A DNA stretch of 64,000 nt from Halodesulfovibrio marinisediminis DSM 17456 (lineage in GTDB: Bacteria; Desulfobacterota; Desulfovibrionia; Desulfovibrionales; Desulfovibrionaceae). The stretch spans positions 1 to 64,000 of the forward strand of contig NZ_FSRG01000003.1 of assembly GCF_900129975.1 (NCBI RefSeq). Direction: 5' to 3'. Shown one piece after another: positions 26,580 through 34,922 of the stretch. The position numbers were made by a program, and so were the translations under genes. The notes beneath the pieces were generated by a model, which saw only the letters and a list, made by a program, of their open reading frames with translations, was not told the origin of the DNA and did no database searches. Numbering within the stretch: position 1 is the stretch's first letter; each line of letters begins with the position of its first letter.

Positions 26580-27029
26580 TTATTGCAGCTGTTCTTCTCC
26601 TCGCGCGCCCAACGCGTTTCGAAGATAATCTCCCAAAAAGTTTCCGACTTCATCGGTTGCACTTTCTTTAACGCCGAACTCTGCTAAATCTTCAGCAATT
26701 TGTTGTTCCATTCGCTCGGATTCCATGAACATAAGATATACAAGCGCGATTGTTGCATTGCTTTCATCTGTGTTGTCACACATGTCTGCAAGCTGGGTGG
26801 TTTTTACTGTCTGCAGCATGCGGTCTGCAAACATTTCAGCCCATTTTTTGTAAATTGTACCTGGTAAGGTAGGTACGTGCTGAGCAATTTCAGCGGAAGC
26901 ATCTTTTTCAATGTTAGGAAGTGTTACGTCCATAAATTCCCTAAGCGCCTCTGATCGGCTGCCGATGGAATCGTCAATACGGGTCATAACGGTTGCAATG
27001 AGGTGTTCACGTATTGCAAGAATATCCAT
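26580..27029 (-). CDS. hypothetical helical protein, 149 aa
   Basis: The chosen ATG at 27029 follows AAAGGG. A longer frame to 27152 adds an unlikely N-terminus. The product appears mostly helical and acidic (REHLIATVMTRIDDSIGSRS, MESERMEQQIAEDLAEFGV). No family was recognised. It lies between a terminator and the tpx terminator on the same strand as tpx. Confidence 0.6.
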   Translation of the reverse strand: MDILAIREHLIATVMTRIDDSIGSRSEALREFMDVTLPNIEKDASAEIAQHVPTLPGTIYKKWAEMFADRMLQTVKTTQLADMCDNTDESNATIALVYLMFMESERMEQQIAEDLAEFGVKESATDEVGNFLGDYLRNALGARGEEQLQ

Positions 27030-27244
27030 TTTAAATCCCTTTGTTTCTGGCGAAAATACATAAAGGCATTTTTCTAAAAATGCAGGTGCAGAGTACAGAA
27101 TTGTGACTGTTGGGGCAATAGGAAGCCGAAAAAAAAGATGCAACCTTTCCATGTGATTAGAAAGAATATCGGTGGGGTGTGATCGGTGTAGTTAGCATAG
27201 GAAATAATATTTTGCTCAATTGAATGAAAGTAATGGCAGGGAAT

Positions 27245-27288
27245 GAAAAAAGGGGCCCCTGTCCAGAGATTTTAAACAGGGGCCTTGG
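27245..27288 (-). terminator. tpx terminator
   Basis: Read on the minus strand, AAGGCCCCTGT pairs with ACAGGGGCCCCTT (one bulged C) around a loop of about 15 bases, followed by TTTTTTC. Confidence 0.8.
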
Positions 27289-27310
27289 GTTCTAAAGAGG
27301 AGATATGTAA

Positions 27311-27826
27311 CTATAACGCTGCTTGTGCAGCTTGAATTGCGGCTTCGTAATCTGGTTCGTCAGTTACTTCCGGTACAATCTGGGAGTAAACAATCTTCTG
27401 GTTACGATCGATGACGAATACGGAACGTGCCAGGAGCCGGAGTTCTTTAATTGCAACTCCGTATGCATGGCCAAGGGAGAGCTCTTTGTGGTCAGAAAGT
27501 ACTTCAACAGCATTAATTCCTGCAGCACCGCACCAGCGCGCTTGTGCAAACGGAAGGTCAGTAGAAACTGTTAATACCTTAATATCGCCATGAAGGTTTG
27601 CTGCCTCCTGGTTGAAGCGACGTGCTTCAACGTCGCAGACCGGAGTATCAAGAGAAGGAACAGTTACTAGGAGAATAACTTTGCCTTTGTAATCTTCAAG
27701 GCTCTTGGGTGCTAATTCAGTAGTGAGAACGGAGAAGTCTGGAGCAGCATCACCAACTTCTAGTGGTGAACCTACGAGAGTCAGACCGTTGCCTTGAAAA
27801 GTGATGATGCCGGAACGTTCAATCAT
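27311..27826 (-). CDS. tpx: thiol peroxidase (Tpx, atypical 2-Cys peroxiredoxin)
   Basis: Tpx reduces peroxides with thioredoxin. The product is 171 aa from the ATG at 27826, with AGGAG nine bases upstream. Upstream in-frame codons to 27904 are not conserved. The peroxidatic Cys is in PSLDTPVCDVEARRFN and the resolving Cys in ARWCGAAGI, at the spacing expected for Tpx. LLARSVFVIDRNQKIVYSQ is also typical. In an anaerobe it would defend against oxygen exposure. A flavin disulfide reductase gene is divergent from it, 332 bases away. Confidence 0.95.
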   Translation of the reverse strand: MIERSGIITFQGNGLTLVGSPLEVGDAAPDFSVLTTELAPKSLEDYKGKVILLVTVPSLDTPVCDVEARRFNQEAANLHGDIKVLTVSTDLPFAQARWCGAAGINAVEVLSDHKELSLGHAYGVAIKELRLLARSVFVIDRNQKIVYSQIVPEVTDEPDYEAAIQAAQAAL

Positions 27827-28158
27827 GAGAATTCTCCTGACAATAAAGTTCATATTGTAGCCCTGTTGGGCTGTGTTTTCGTTTGTTGAAATCCTTTTAC
27901 ACATAAAAGCACTTAATGGGAATAGTTATTATTACAAAAAGTATTTTTTCTAAACTCGGATACATAAATGCTATCCATCCATGTTTATACCGGAAAAGTC
28001 GCTGTTTTCATTTATTTTATTCTGTACGAAGGACTGGTTTTTAGAAGGTGGCTGTTTATAAGGACAAAGTTTATCTAGATCATTTATGAGTAATAGTAGG
28101 ATGAGATGACTGCCATGGCTATGGTATAGACCAATGCTGTACCAAAGGAGAATTGGTC
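27827..28158. other. divergent intergenic region between tpx and flavin reductase genes
   Basis: This 332-base AT-rich stretch must contain both divergent promoters. An AT-rich segment around 27925-27945 (GTTATTATTACAAAAAG) is loosely like a Fur/PerR box, but symmetry is poor and I do not call an operator. No gene is seen. Confidence 0.4.
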
Positions 28159-29511
28159 ATGACTAAAGTGGAAAAGCCGGATGTTTTCATAATTGGCTCA
28201 GGCCCCGCAGGCGGGGCTGTTGCTCGAACTTGTGTAGCTGAGGGGAAGAAGGTTGTTGTGGCTGACTACCAGCCTTTTGGAGGCACATGTCCATTGCGAG
28301 GATGTGAACCGAAGAAGTTTCTTTTTGATGTTACGAATGTTGCATTACGTCGTAAGCACATGACGGAAAGGGGGTTGCGGGGCTGTCTTGCTATAAATTG
28401 GAAGATGATGATGACAGCAATGGCTGAAATGCGTGACCCTATTCCATCTTTAGTAGAAAATTTTTATGAGAAACACGGAATCATAGCAGTGCATGGCAAG
28501 GCTCAGTTTGCTTCTCCTGATACAATTCTGGTTAACAAGAAAAAATATCAACCTGATAGAATAGTCATTGCCGCTGGTGCAACACCGCGTCCTCTGGATT
28601 TTTCAGGCAATGAGTTGCTCATGAACACAGATCAATTTTTTGAAATAAGGGAGTTACCTTCACGGATTGTGTTCATAGGTGGTGGGTTTATCGCGTTCGA
28701 GTTGTCTCACATTGCAGCAATCGCAGGTGCTCAAGTGGATGTTATCTTACGAAGTGAACGTTTTTTACGTCGCTTTGATCCTTCTCTTGTAGAGTGCATG
28801 ATTGAAGCAAGTCGTGACATGGGGGTTCGGTTTCATACTATGATGCCGCCAAGTTCGCTTAAAAAAGATCGGGATGAATTGGTGCTTTGTGCTGGAGAAG
28901 ATAATATCGAGTTCAGAGCAGATTGTATTGTCCATGCGGCAGGACGTATTGCACATGTGGCTGCGTTAAATCCCCAAAAAGGGCAACTTGAATTGAATCA
29001 GAAGGGTGGCATAAATGTGAATGAATTTATGCAAAGCACTTCAAACCCCCGAGTCTATGCTGCCGGTGATGTCGTTGGAAATACCATGGAGTTGACTCCT
29101 GTCGCATCAATGGAAGGCATGGTTGTTTCGCATAATATTTTGCACGGCAATGGAGAAAGACCAGATTATTCAGTCGTTCCGTATACCCTTTTTACGCATC
29201 CACCGTTGAGTACTGTCGGGCTTCAAGAAGAAGAGGCACAGGCACAGAAAATACCGTATAAAGTTTACGAAGGGAGTGCTGCAGGATGGTCTGAATATCG
29301 AAGGATAGGCGAGCGGTACCCGTCCTATAAGGTTCTTGTTTCAAAGAAAGACGATACCATTCTTGGTGCAACAATGAATGGACATAATTCAGAAGAGATC
29401 ATCAACATTTTCGCTTTTGCTATGCGGACCAAAACAACTGTGGCAGAGTTAAACAAGTGGCTTTGGGCGTATCCATCGTTCGGCTATACAATTAGGTATA
29501 TGCTTAAGTAA
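28159..29511 (+). CDS. pyridine nucleotide-disulfide oxidoreductase (glutathione/mercuric reductase-like)
   Basis: The product is 450 aa from the ATG at 28159, with AAAGGAG eight bases upstream. It has the FAD motif IIGSGPAGGAVAR, the redox-active pair C-PLRG-C in GGTCPLRGCEPKK, an NAD(P) Rossmann motif (IVFIGGGFIAFELSHIAA) and the second FAD motif RVYAAGDVVGN. The C-terminal dimerisation domain is present. The active-site His-Glu pair (HPTxxE) of glutathione reductase and lipoamide dehydrogenase is replaced by AYPSFG, so the substrate is probably different. It stands alone, divergent from tpx. Confidence 0.9.
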   Translation: MTKVEKPDVFIIGSGPAGGAVARTCVAEGKKVVVADYQPFGGTCPLRGCEPKKFLFDVTNVALRRKHMTERGLRGCLAINWKMMMTAMAEMRDPIPSLVENFYEKHGIIAVHGKAQFASPDTILVNKKKYQPDRIVIAAGATPRPLDFSGNELLMNTDQFFEIRELPSRIVFIGGGFIAFELSHIAAIAGAQVDVILRSERFLRRFDPSLVECMIEASRDMGVRFHTMMPPSSLKKDRDELVLCAGEDNIEFRADCIVHAAGRIAHVAALNPQKGQLELNQKGGINVNEFMQSTSNPRVYAAGDVVGNTMELTPVASMEGMVVSHNILHGNGERPDYSVVPYTLFTHPPLSTVGLQEEEAQAQKIPYKVYEGSAAGWSEYRRIGERYPSYKVLVSKKDDTILGATMNGHNSEEIINIFAFAMRTKTTVAELNKWLWAYPSFGYTIRYMLK

Positions 29512-29564
29512 TCGAAAAACTTATTGCACGAGATTCTAAAGGGGTGGCAAGCTCCGTTGGAGAA

Positions 29565-29598
29565 ATAAAAAAAGCCGGATGAACCGGCTTTTTTTATT
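29565..29598. terminator. bidirectional terminator
   Basis: AAAAAAAGCCGG pairs with CCGGCTTTTTTT around ATGAA between the reductase gene and the ABC ATPase gene. Confidence 0.9.
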
Positions 29599-30336
29599 TT
29601 AGAGGATCTGCTCAAGAAATTGCTTGAGTCGAGGATGCTTAGGATTTGTGAAGAATTCTTCAGGTGTCCCTTGTTCGATGATTTCACCGTGATCCATGAA
29701 GACGAGACGGTCAGCCACCTCACGGGCGAAGCCCATTTCGTGGGTTACGCAAACCATGGTCATGCCTTCTTTGGCGAGGCTAGTCATAACATCAAGTACT
29801 TCCCCGATCATTTCAGGGTCGAGTGCAGATGTAGGTTCATCGAAAAGCATGATTTTCGGGTTCATAGCGAGCGCACGTGCAATAGCTACACGCTGCTGCT
29901 GACCACCGGACAGCTTGGCTGGGTATACATGCGCTTTATCTGAAATGCCTACCTTTTTGAGAAGATCGAGTGCGATGGACTCTGCTTCATCTTTAGGCAT
30001 CTTTTTAAGACGCATCGGAGCCATAGTCAGGTTGCCCAGCACAGTTTTATGTGGGAACAGGTTAAAGCTCTGGAACACCATGCCCAGCTCCTGGCGCACA
30101 TTGTTAATGTTGCATTCCGGTGCAGTAATATCCTGACCGTCTACAATGATGTGCCCTTTGTCTATTTTTTCAAGACGGTTGATGGAGCGTAATAATGTTG
30201 ACTTACCAGAACCAGATGGCCCGAGGATAACGACTTTTTCACCTGAGTTAATGTTCAGGCTTACATCATTAAGCGCTGTGAGCTGTCCAAAAAACTTGTA
30301 GACGTTTTCTACTTGGATGATTGGATTAGTCGTCAT
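29599..30336 (-). CDS. polar amino acid ABC transporter, ATP-binding protein
   Basis: The 245-aa ATPase has Walker [17 protein letters not shown]-loop [10 protein letters not shown], signature [16 protein letters not shown], Walker [15 protein letters not shown] and switch His [15 protein letters not shown]. The [13 protein letters not shown] block and the overall length fit the GlnQ/GlnR group for polar amino acids. It overlaps the permease gene by 11 bases. The substrate (glutamine, arginine, cystine or similar) is not fixed by sequence. Confidence 0.93.
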   Translation of the reverse strand: MTTNPIIQVENVYKFFGQLTALNDVSLNINSGEKVVILGPSGSGKSTLLRSINRLEKIDKGHIIVDGQDITAPECNINNVRQELGMVFQSFNLFPHKTVLGNLTMAPMRLKKMPKDEAESIALDLLKKVGISDKAHVYPAKLSGGQQQRVAIARALAMNPKIMLFDEPTSALDPEMIGEVLDVMTSLAKEGMTMVCVTHEMGFAREVADRLVFMDHGEIIEQGTPEEFFTNPKHPRLKQFLEQIL

Positions 30337-31114
30337 AGTAATTCAGTTTGTTTTCCATGATGCTTACCCCCTTAGAAAGAAGCAGGGTAATCACAAGGTA
30401 GATGAGAGCTACCAGAAGGTAACATTCAAAATAGTTAAATGTAACAGACGCGTATTCTCTGCCTCGACGCAGTAATTCGGATACTGCGAGAATGGAGACG
30501 AGAGAGGAGTCTTTCAGCAGCGCGATGAATTCGTTACCGACAGGTGGAAGAATAGTTCTCCAGGCCTGTGGAAGAATTACCATGAACATGGTTTCAGTTT
30601 TGTTAAAACCAAGGGAACGGGCTGCTTCGGTCTGACCGGAGTCAACTGCGTCAATGCCTGCGCGGAATACTTCGCCCATGTATGCGCCGTAACAGACTGA
30701 CATGGCGATGATAGCCGCGGTAAGGTCAGGTAATTGAATGAATTCACCGATTGCATAGTAGATGAAAAATAGTTGAACCAGAAGTGGAATACCACGGATA
30801 ATTTCTACATAGGTTGAAGCAATAAGGTTGATGATCTTATTTTCAGACAATCGTCCCATACCGGTGGCAAGTCCGATAGGAATCGTGAGTAGAATTGCGC
30901 TGATTGTAACTTCAAATGTAACCAGAATTCCGTCTGGCAAAAATTTCAGAATATCAAGGTACGGGTCCGGATTTTTAACGCAAAGGTAAATGATGGAGCA
31001 GATTGCAAAAGCAAGTGAGATGCTCCATGCAGTAACTACACTTTTGTCCTTTCCGGATGGGATAAGCATACCGTCAGTAACGGCAATGCGTACTTCTTTT
31101 TTTTCTACGCTCAT
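30326..31114 (-). CDS. polar amino acid ABC transporter, permease
   Basis: The 262-aa inner-membrane protein has an N-terminal segment at residues 29-47. Further segments and the HEAA-type coupling loop follow ([20 protein letters not shown]). [20 protein letters not shown] is the conserved amino-acid-permease motif. One permease gene is present, so it probably forms a homodimer. It sits between the binding-protein gene and the ATPase gene. Confidence 0.92.
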   Translation of the reverse strand: MSVEKKEVRIAVTDGMLIPSGKDKSVVTAWSISLAFAICSIIYLCVKNPDPYLDILKFLPDGILVTFEVTISAILLTIPIGLATGMGRLSENKIINLIASTYVEIIRGIPLLVQLFFIYYAIGEFIQLPDLTAAIIAMSVCYGAYMGEVFRAGIDAVDSGQTEAARSLGFNKTETMFMVILPQAWRTILPPVGNEFIALLKDSSLVSILAVSELLRRGREYASVTFNYFECYLLVALIYLVITLLLSKGVSIMENKLNYYDD

Positions 31115-31146
31115 AGTTAGTATCGCTGTTGTTTGCAGTAAAAAGA

Positions 31147-31178
31147 AAGGACTGGCGCTCTATAAGTACCAGTCCCTT
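31147..31178 (-). terminator. attenuator-like hairpin between binding-protein and permease genes
   Basis: On the minus strand AAGGGACTGG pairs with CCAGTCCTTT around a loop of about 12 bases, followed by CTTTTTAC. Placed in an 84-base gap inside the operon, it would let the binding protein be made in excess over the membrane parts. Confidence 0.6.
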
Positions 31179-31198
31179 ATTGGATATATAGAGGCTTC

Positions 31199-31939
31199 TT
31201 ATTGACCGATCCACTTCTTGCGAAGTTCGGCTTCAATACCTTTAGCTTTTACTGCCTTGATACCTTTGTTGAGGAGATCGAGAAGTTCTTTGTTACCTTT
31301 TTTTACTACGAAACCGTAGTATTCAGGCTTATCAGACTTAACGATGAATGCGAGCTTGAATTTGCCTGCGTATTTAGGGTTACGCAGAACGTAGTCAGCT
31401 GCGATTGCGTCGTCACAAATTACACCGTCGATACGGTTAGTGTTAAGAGCTTCAATAGCAAAGCCGATTTCGTCGTATTCTTTGGTGTTAATGCCTTCAG
31501 CACGTTTAGCCATAAATACGCCGGTAGTACCGATCTGGCCGCCAAGGGTTTTGCCCTTGAGGTCTGCAAGAGAAGCACTGGTTGCGTCTTTTGGAAGAAT
31601 TACAGCCTGAGTTACTTCAAAGTATGGATCAGAGAAGTCAAACTTCTTCTGGCGCTCAGGTGTGATGGATACGGATGAAGAAATCATGTCGTATTTTCTG
31701 CCAACTAAGCCAGCGAAAATGCCATCCCATGCAACACTTTTATGCTCGACTGTAAGGCCGAGTTCTTTAGCAATAGCATCACAGTAGTCAACAGAGTAAC
31801 CAACAATGTTTTTATTAGCGTCAACAAATTCCATTGGAGGCCAAGTTGCGTCGTGTGCAATCACGATTGTTTTCTGTGCGAATGCGAAGGAAGCGGTCAT
31901 TGCAACAACTACCAGCGCAAGAACTAATTTTTTCAGCAT
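31199..31939 (-). CDS. polar amino acid ABC transporter, substrate-binding protein
   Basis: The 246-aa product has a 21-residue signal peptide ending ASFAFAQ. A family-3 solute-binding domain follows: TIVIAHDATWPPMEFVD, YDMISSSVSITPERQKKFDFSDPY and IDGVICDDAIAADYVL. An AGGAG site precedes the start. It is the first gene of the importer operon, upstream of permease and ATPase. The ligand-binding residues look like the HisJ/ArtJ/GlnH group, but the amino acid cannot be fixed. Confidence 0.93.
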   Translation of the reverse strand: MLKKLVLALVVVAMTASFAFAQKTIVIAHDATWPPMEFVDANKNIVGYSVDYCDAIAKELGLTVEHKSVAWDGIFAGLVGRKYDMISSSVSITPERQKKFDFSDPYFEVTQAVILPKDATSASLADLKGKTLGGQIGTTGVFMAKRAEGINTKEYDEIGFAIEALNTNRIDGVICDDAIAADYVLRNPKYAGKFKLAFIVKSDKPEYYGFVVKKGNKELLDLLNKGIKAVKAKGIEAELRKKWIGQ

Positions 31940-32081
31940 TGGATTCTCCTGCTTTGCAAAAAATGTGTTTGATAAACGTCCCGCTTATAAACTGGCGTTG
32001 AGAGCCCCAAATGTCAACTGATAATCGCTTGAATTATGTGAAAAAATACAAAAAAGTAACTTTGTGTAGTACTTTCAAGTA

Positions 32082-32681
32082 CTACGTCATGATAAACGTT
32101 ACAATAAATGGAACAAGTACTGTTAAAACCATACCGCTAAAGACTGCTACGATGCCATAGCGTTCACTTGTAAACTTTACGATTATTGGAAGGGTGGTAT
32201 CCATAGCGGTTGCACCACCGGATGCAACGGGGGCAAGTTTACCAAAAAAACGAACAAGAATAGGCGTACATAAAAGTGTGATGATTTCGCGTATAATGTT
32301 CGAGAGCAATGCAACGGAACCGAGAATAGGATCCCCTAAGTTGGTGATAATAACAGTGGAAAGTGAATAGTAGCCAAACCCTGCACCAACAGCGAGTACA
32401 TCACGCATCGGCATATCTGTAATCAGGCACCAAGCGGCAATAGAGCCTACTGCTGTTCCAAGCATAACAGCAATAGGTACCAGCAGCACTTTAAGATGCA
32501 TTTGACGCAGGATCTGCCAGCAATGGGAATCAAACCCAATGGACATCCCTACAAGGAAGAGTAAGGCATAAAGTGTGTAGGTTGAAAGGGAATCGTTAAG
32601 CAGCCATTCCGGAACAGAATCCCAGTGTCCTACAAAACAACCGGCAATAAAGAAGGACAGGATAATAAGACTACCTTTCAT
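32082..32681 (-). CDS. LysO-family exporter, C-terminal component
   Basis: The 199-aa membrane protein matches the C-terminal part of the LysO (YbjE, DUF340) lysine exporter. YALLFLVGMSIGFDSH, GFGYYSLSTVIITNLG and ATAMDTTLPIIVKFTSERY are diagnostic, with about six hydrophobic segments. In E. coli LysO is one chain of about 300 residues. Here it is split into two genes that overlap by 11 bases, an arrangement I recall from several other phyla. A lysine substrate is inferred from the family only. Confidence 0.85.
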   Translation of the reverse strand: MKGSLIILSFFIAGCFVGHWDSVPEWLLNDSLSTYTLYALLFLVGMSIGFDSHCWQILRQMHLKVLLVPIAVMLGTAVGSIAAWCLITDMPMRDVLAVGAGFGYYSLSTVIITNLGDPILGSVALLSNIIREIITLLCTPILVRFFGKLAPVASGGATAMDTTLPIIVKFTSERYGIVAVFSGMVLTVLVPFIVTFIMT

Positions 32682-32955
32682 CGAATTGTCCTTTCAGGAT
32701 AAATTTATCAAGCAGAAAAACTGCACTGGCACTGCCCAGAACGCAAAGGGTACTGATGCATGCAGCCTGAACACCGATGGTGCCTAACTGGGTGACGATC
32801 GTTTCATTTGAGCCTGTGGTGACGCCCAGCATGAAGAGAAGTGCGTAGATTGACCACATAGTGAGGCGGTTAACGTTATCCACAACATGTTTGTTGTTAC
32901 GGAACAGGAATCCCAGCGGAATGCCGACGAGTATGCAAAGAACGGTGATAAGCAC
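32671..32955 (-). CDS. LysO-family exporter, N-terminal component
   Basis: The 94-aa product starts at GTG with AGGAGG four bases upstream. It has about three hydrophobic segments: LITVLCILVGIPLGFLF, MWSIYALLFMLGVTTGSNE and AACISTLCVLGSASAVFLL. YALLFMLGVTTGSNE parallels the YALLFLVGMSIGFD of the partner. Together the two chains cover a normal LysO. The 11-base overlap implies coupled translation. Confidence 0.83.
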   Translation of the reverse strand: MLITVLCILVGIPLGFLFRNNKHVVDNVNRLTMWSIYALLFMLGVTTGSNETIVTQLGTIGVQAACISTLCVLGSASAVFLLDKFILKGQFDER

Positions 32956-33081
32956 AACGCCTCCTAAAAATAGAAATGAAATGAGAATAGTTGTATCTAA
33001 AGAATTTGCGGGTATACTTCCTATGACTTCTTGTCAAATAGCAAAAATAGAATACTGCTGACAAAATATGAGCGCTGTATG

Positions 33082-33120
33082 TGTGATTGGGGTCACGCTT
33101 GTAGCGTGACTTTCATCACA
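33082..33120. promoter_or_regulatory. nested inverted repeat upstream of cupin genes
   Basis: An inner repeat GTCACGCT-TGT-AGCGTGAC (33092-33110) sits inside an outer pair TGTGAT (33082) and ATCACA (33115). A TATACT at 33125-33130 follows at -10 position, so the structure covers the -35 region of the cupin promoter. It is a candidate operator. The outer half-sites look like CRP/FNR half-sites but are too far apart for one dimer. Confidence 0.5.
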
Positions 33121-33178
33121 TACTTATACTGTCAATTCGTTAGGGTGGAGCCATACACTGAACAAAAGGAGCCTTCCC

Positions 33179-33496
33179 ATGCGTAAAAATAGAATTCCTG
33201 AAAGTCGTAGTTTTACTCCAGATAGGATGCATGTGCAGTTAGTGCATGAATCTGAAAACGTAAAAGTGATGAACTTTAACCTTAAGGCCGGACAGGAAAT
33301 GCCTGTGCATTCGCATAATATTGATGGGGAACTTGTCATGGTCGTGCTTAGCGGTGAGGGAGAGCTTTTAGGCGAGTCTGGCGTACTGGATTCGATTGCC
33401 GCGGGTGATGTTTTAATTTGTGAAATTAAAGTGCCTCACGGGGTTCGAGCCTCAAAAGACATGAGTCTTGTTGTAACTATTGCACCTCCAATTTAA
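33179..33496 (+). CDS. cupin-domain protein (first of a duplicated pair)
   Basis: The 105-aa single cupin has motif 1 MPVHSHNIDGELVMVVLSGEGE with the metal-binding HxH and Glu, and motif 2 LICEIKVPHGVRA. AAAGGAG precedes the start. Small cupins like this bind metal or act as sensors, and no specific reaction can be named. It is 62 bases upstream of a paralogue on the same strand, so they form a two-gene operon. Confidence 0.85.
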   Translation: MRKNRIPESRSFTPDRMHVQLVHESENVKVMNFNLKAGQEMPVHSHNIDGELVMVVLSGEGELLGESGVLDSIAAGDVLICEIKVPHGVRASKDMSLVVTIAPPI

Positions 33497-33558
33497 ACAA
33501 AAATACTACCTGAATAGGAGGGACAACTAGTACACTGTAAAGTGGAAAGGAGGCTCCT

Positions 33559-33894
33559 ATGCATAAAAGTAGTATTTTGAAAAATGCGGTGTTTAATCCG
33601 GACAGGGTGCATGAACGACTTATACATGAATCGGAAAATGCCAAGATTAAGAGCCTGCACATAAAAGCAGGTCAGGAAATTCCAGTCCAAGAGCGAAAAG
33701 AACTGGGAGAAACTATGATAGTTGTCTTGAGTGGTGAAGGTCAGTTGCTGGGAAAACATGGCGTGCTCGATACACTTGTCCGTGGCGATGTGGTAGTTGC
33801 TGACTTACGTGTACCTCATGGGTTGCGGGCAAAGAGGGATATGACCATTCTGGCCAGCTATACTCCTGCACAAGAAAATCAAGAAGAGTTGTAA
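33559..33894 (+). CDS. cupin-domain protein (second of a duplicated pair, metal motif lost)
   Basis: The 111-aa product aligns with the preceding cupin along its length. Both share a FNPDR/FTPDR start, a (L/V)HESEN block, KAGQE(I/M)PV, VVLSGEG(Q/E)L and RVPHG(L/V)RA. In this copy the metal-binding HSH is replaced by QER, while the second-motif His is kept. It may therefore be structural or regulatory rather than catalytic. A GGAGGCT site precedes the start. A terminator follows about 107 bases later. Confidence 0.85.
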   Translation: MHKSSILKNAVFNPDRVHERLIHESENAKIKSLHIKAGQEIPVQERKELGETMIVVLSGEGQLLGKHGVLDTLVRGDVVVADLRVPHGLRAKRDMTILASYTPAQENQEEL

Positions 33895-34000
33895 ATCTGA
33901 AATATTGTGTAGCATTGAATAATGCTGTGTAATTATTACGGATGATATTTTTATTCAGTGTTATGCATTGGATCAAAGTATACTTGGTTAGTAATGAACA

Positions 34001-34038
34001 AAAAAAGGCACTGCTTGAAATACAAGCAGTGCCTTTTT
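34001..34038. terminator. bidirectional terminator
   Basis: AAAAAGGCACTGCTTG pairs with CAAGCAGTGCCTTTTT around AAATA, between the cupin pair and the convergent mla cluster. Confidence 0.93.
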
Positions 34039-34052
34039 ATTAAGGACTATTT

Positions 34053-34910
34053 TTAGTTTTCAATTTGTGCTTTTCGTAATTGAGAATATGCATTGCGTAA
34101 TCCGATGTACGGTTCGACGGCAGTTCCGACGATGTTTTCGTACACAACAATGCGCTTATCTAATACGTTAAACTGTGCGGCTGCAAGTACACCATAGTTT
34201 AAGTAAACTGGGTCTAGAGAAGGTGGCAGGAAAGCTTCACCGATTAGTCCTGCGGTATCTCGGAAGTTAGATGCACCAAAGAATGGCAGTACAAGGTATG
34301 GTCCTGCTGGAACGCCCCATACGCCAAGGGTTTGTCCAAAATCTTCCTTTTCACCTGTGTACGGAATAACTGGCTTAAGATTTTTCGCAATGTCGATCAT
34401 ACCGCCGAAGCCAAATGCAGTGTTCACAACGAAACGTGAGAACTCAATGCCTGCTAAAGCAAATTTAGCCTGTAGGAGTGCGTTGACAAATCGGCGCGGC
34501 ATACCAAACCAGTTAACGATAGCGTTATCGAAAGTTTCTCGGACAGGTTCTGGAACAACTACACGGTATGCTCTATGGGCAGGCTTAGCTACGTCGATGT
34601 ATATCCAGTCGTTGATATCGAACCAAACTCTGTTCCAGCCTTCAAAAGGATCACTTACCGCAGTGGCAGAGTCTTCGATTTCGTACTCTGAATCGTCAAA
34701 GTAGTCAGAAGCGTCGTCAAAAAACTCATCTTCGTCATTGGCTGGGACTTCATTTTCTGCAATTAACGTAGCAGAAGAGTAAAGTAACGGAGTGACGGGA
34801 GTAGTTACAGAGGTATCTTTAGTCATTGCTAAAGGAATTTCACCATCTGCGTATACTGGCTGTGAGCTTAGAATGAGGAGAGCAAGAATAAGCCAAAAAC
34901 CGTTTCGCAT
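34053..34910 (-). CDS. mlaA: MlaA (VacJ) outer-membrane phospholipid-removal protein
   Basis: MlaA extracts misplaced phospholipid from the outer leaflet of the outer membrane and passes it to MlaC. The 285-aa product has a signal peptide of about 21 residues (SSQPVYADG). An acidic linker at residues 55-85 is followed by the MlaA domain: DPFEGWNRVWFDINDWIYI, NWFGMPRRFVNALLQAK, GGMIDIAKN and EDFGQTLGVWGVPAGPYLVLP. E. coli MlaA is a lipoprotein, but here no lipobox Cys follows the signal sequence, so it may be cleaved by signal peptidase I. It is the last gene of the cluster, 12 bases after mlaC. Confidence 0.93.
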   Translation of the reverse strand: MRNGFWLILALLILSSQPVYADGEIPLAMTKDTSVTTPVTPLLYSSATLIAENEVPANDEDEFFDDASDYFDDSEYEIEDSATAVSDPFEGWNRVWFDINDWIYIDVAKPAHRAYRVVVPEPVRETFDNAIVNWFGMPRRFVNALLQAKFALAGIEFSRFVVNTAFGFGGMIDIAKNLKPVIPYTGEKEDFGQTLGVWGVPAGPYLVLPFFGASNFRDTAGLIGEAFLPPSLDPVYLNYGVLAAAQFNVLDKRIVVYENIVGTAVEPYIGLRNAYSQLRKAQIEN

Positions 34911-34922
34911 TAATTACCTCAA

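Noticed and set aside
32956-33080. Lysine riboswitch upstream of the LysO genes
   Set aside because: The leader is too short and no L-box conserved segments were seen.
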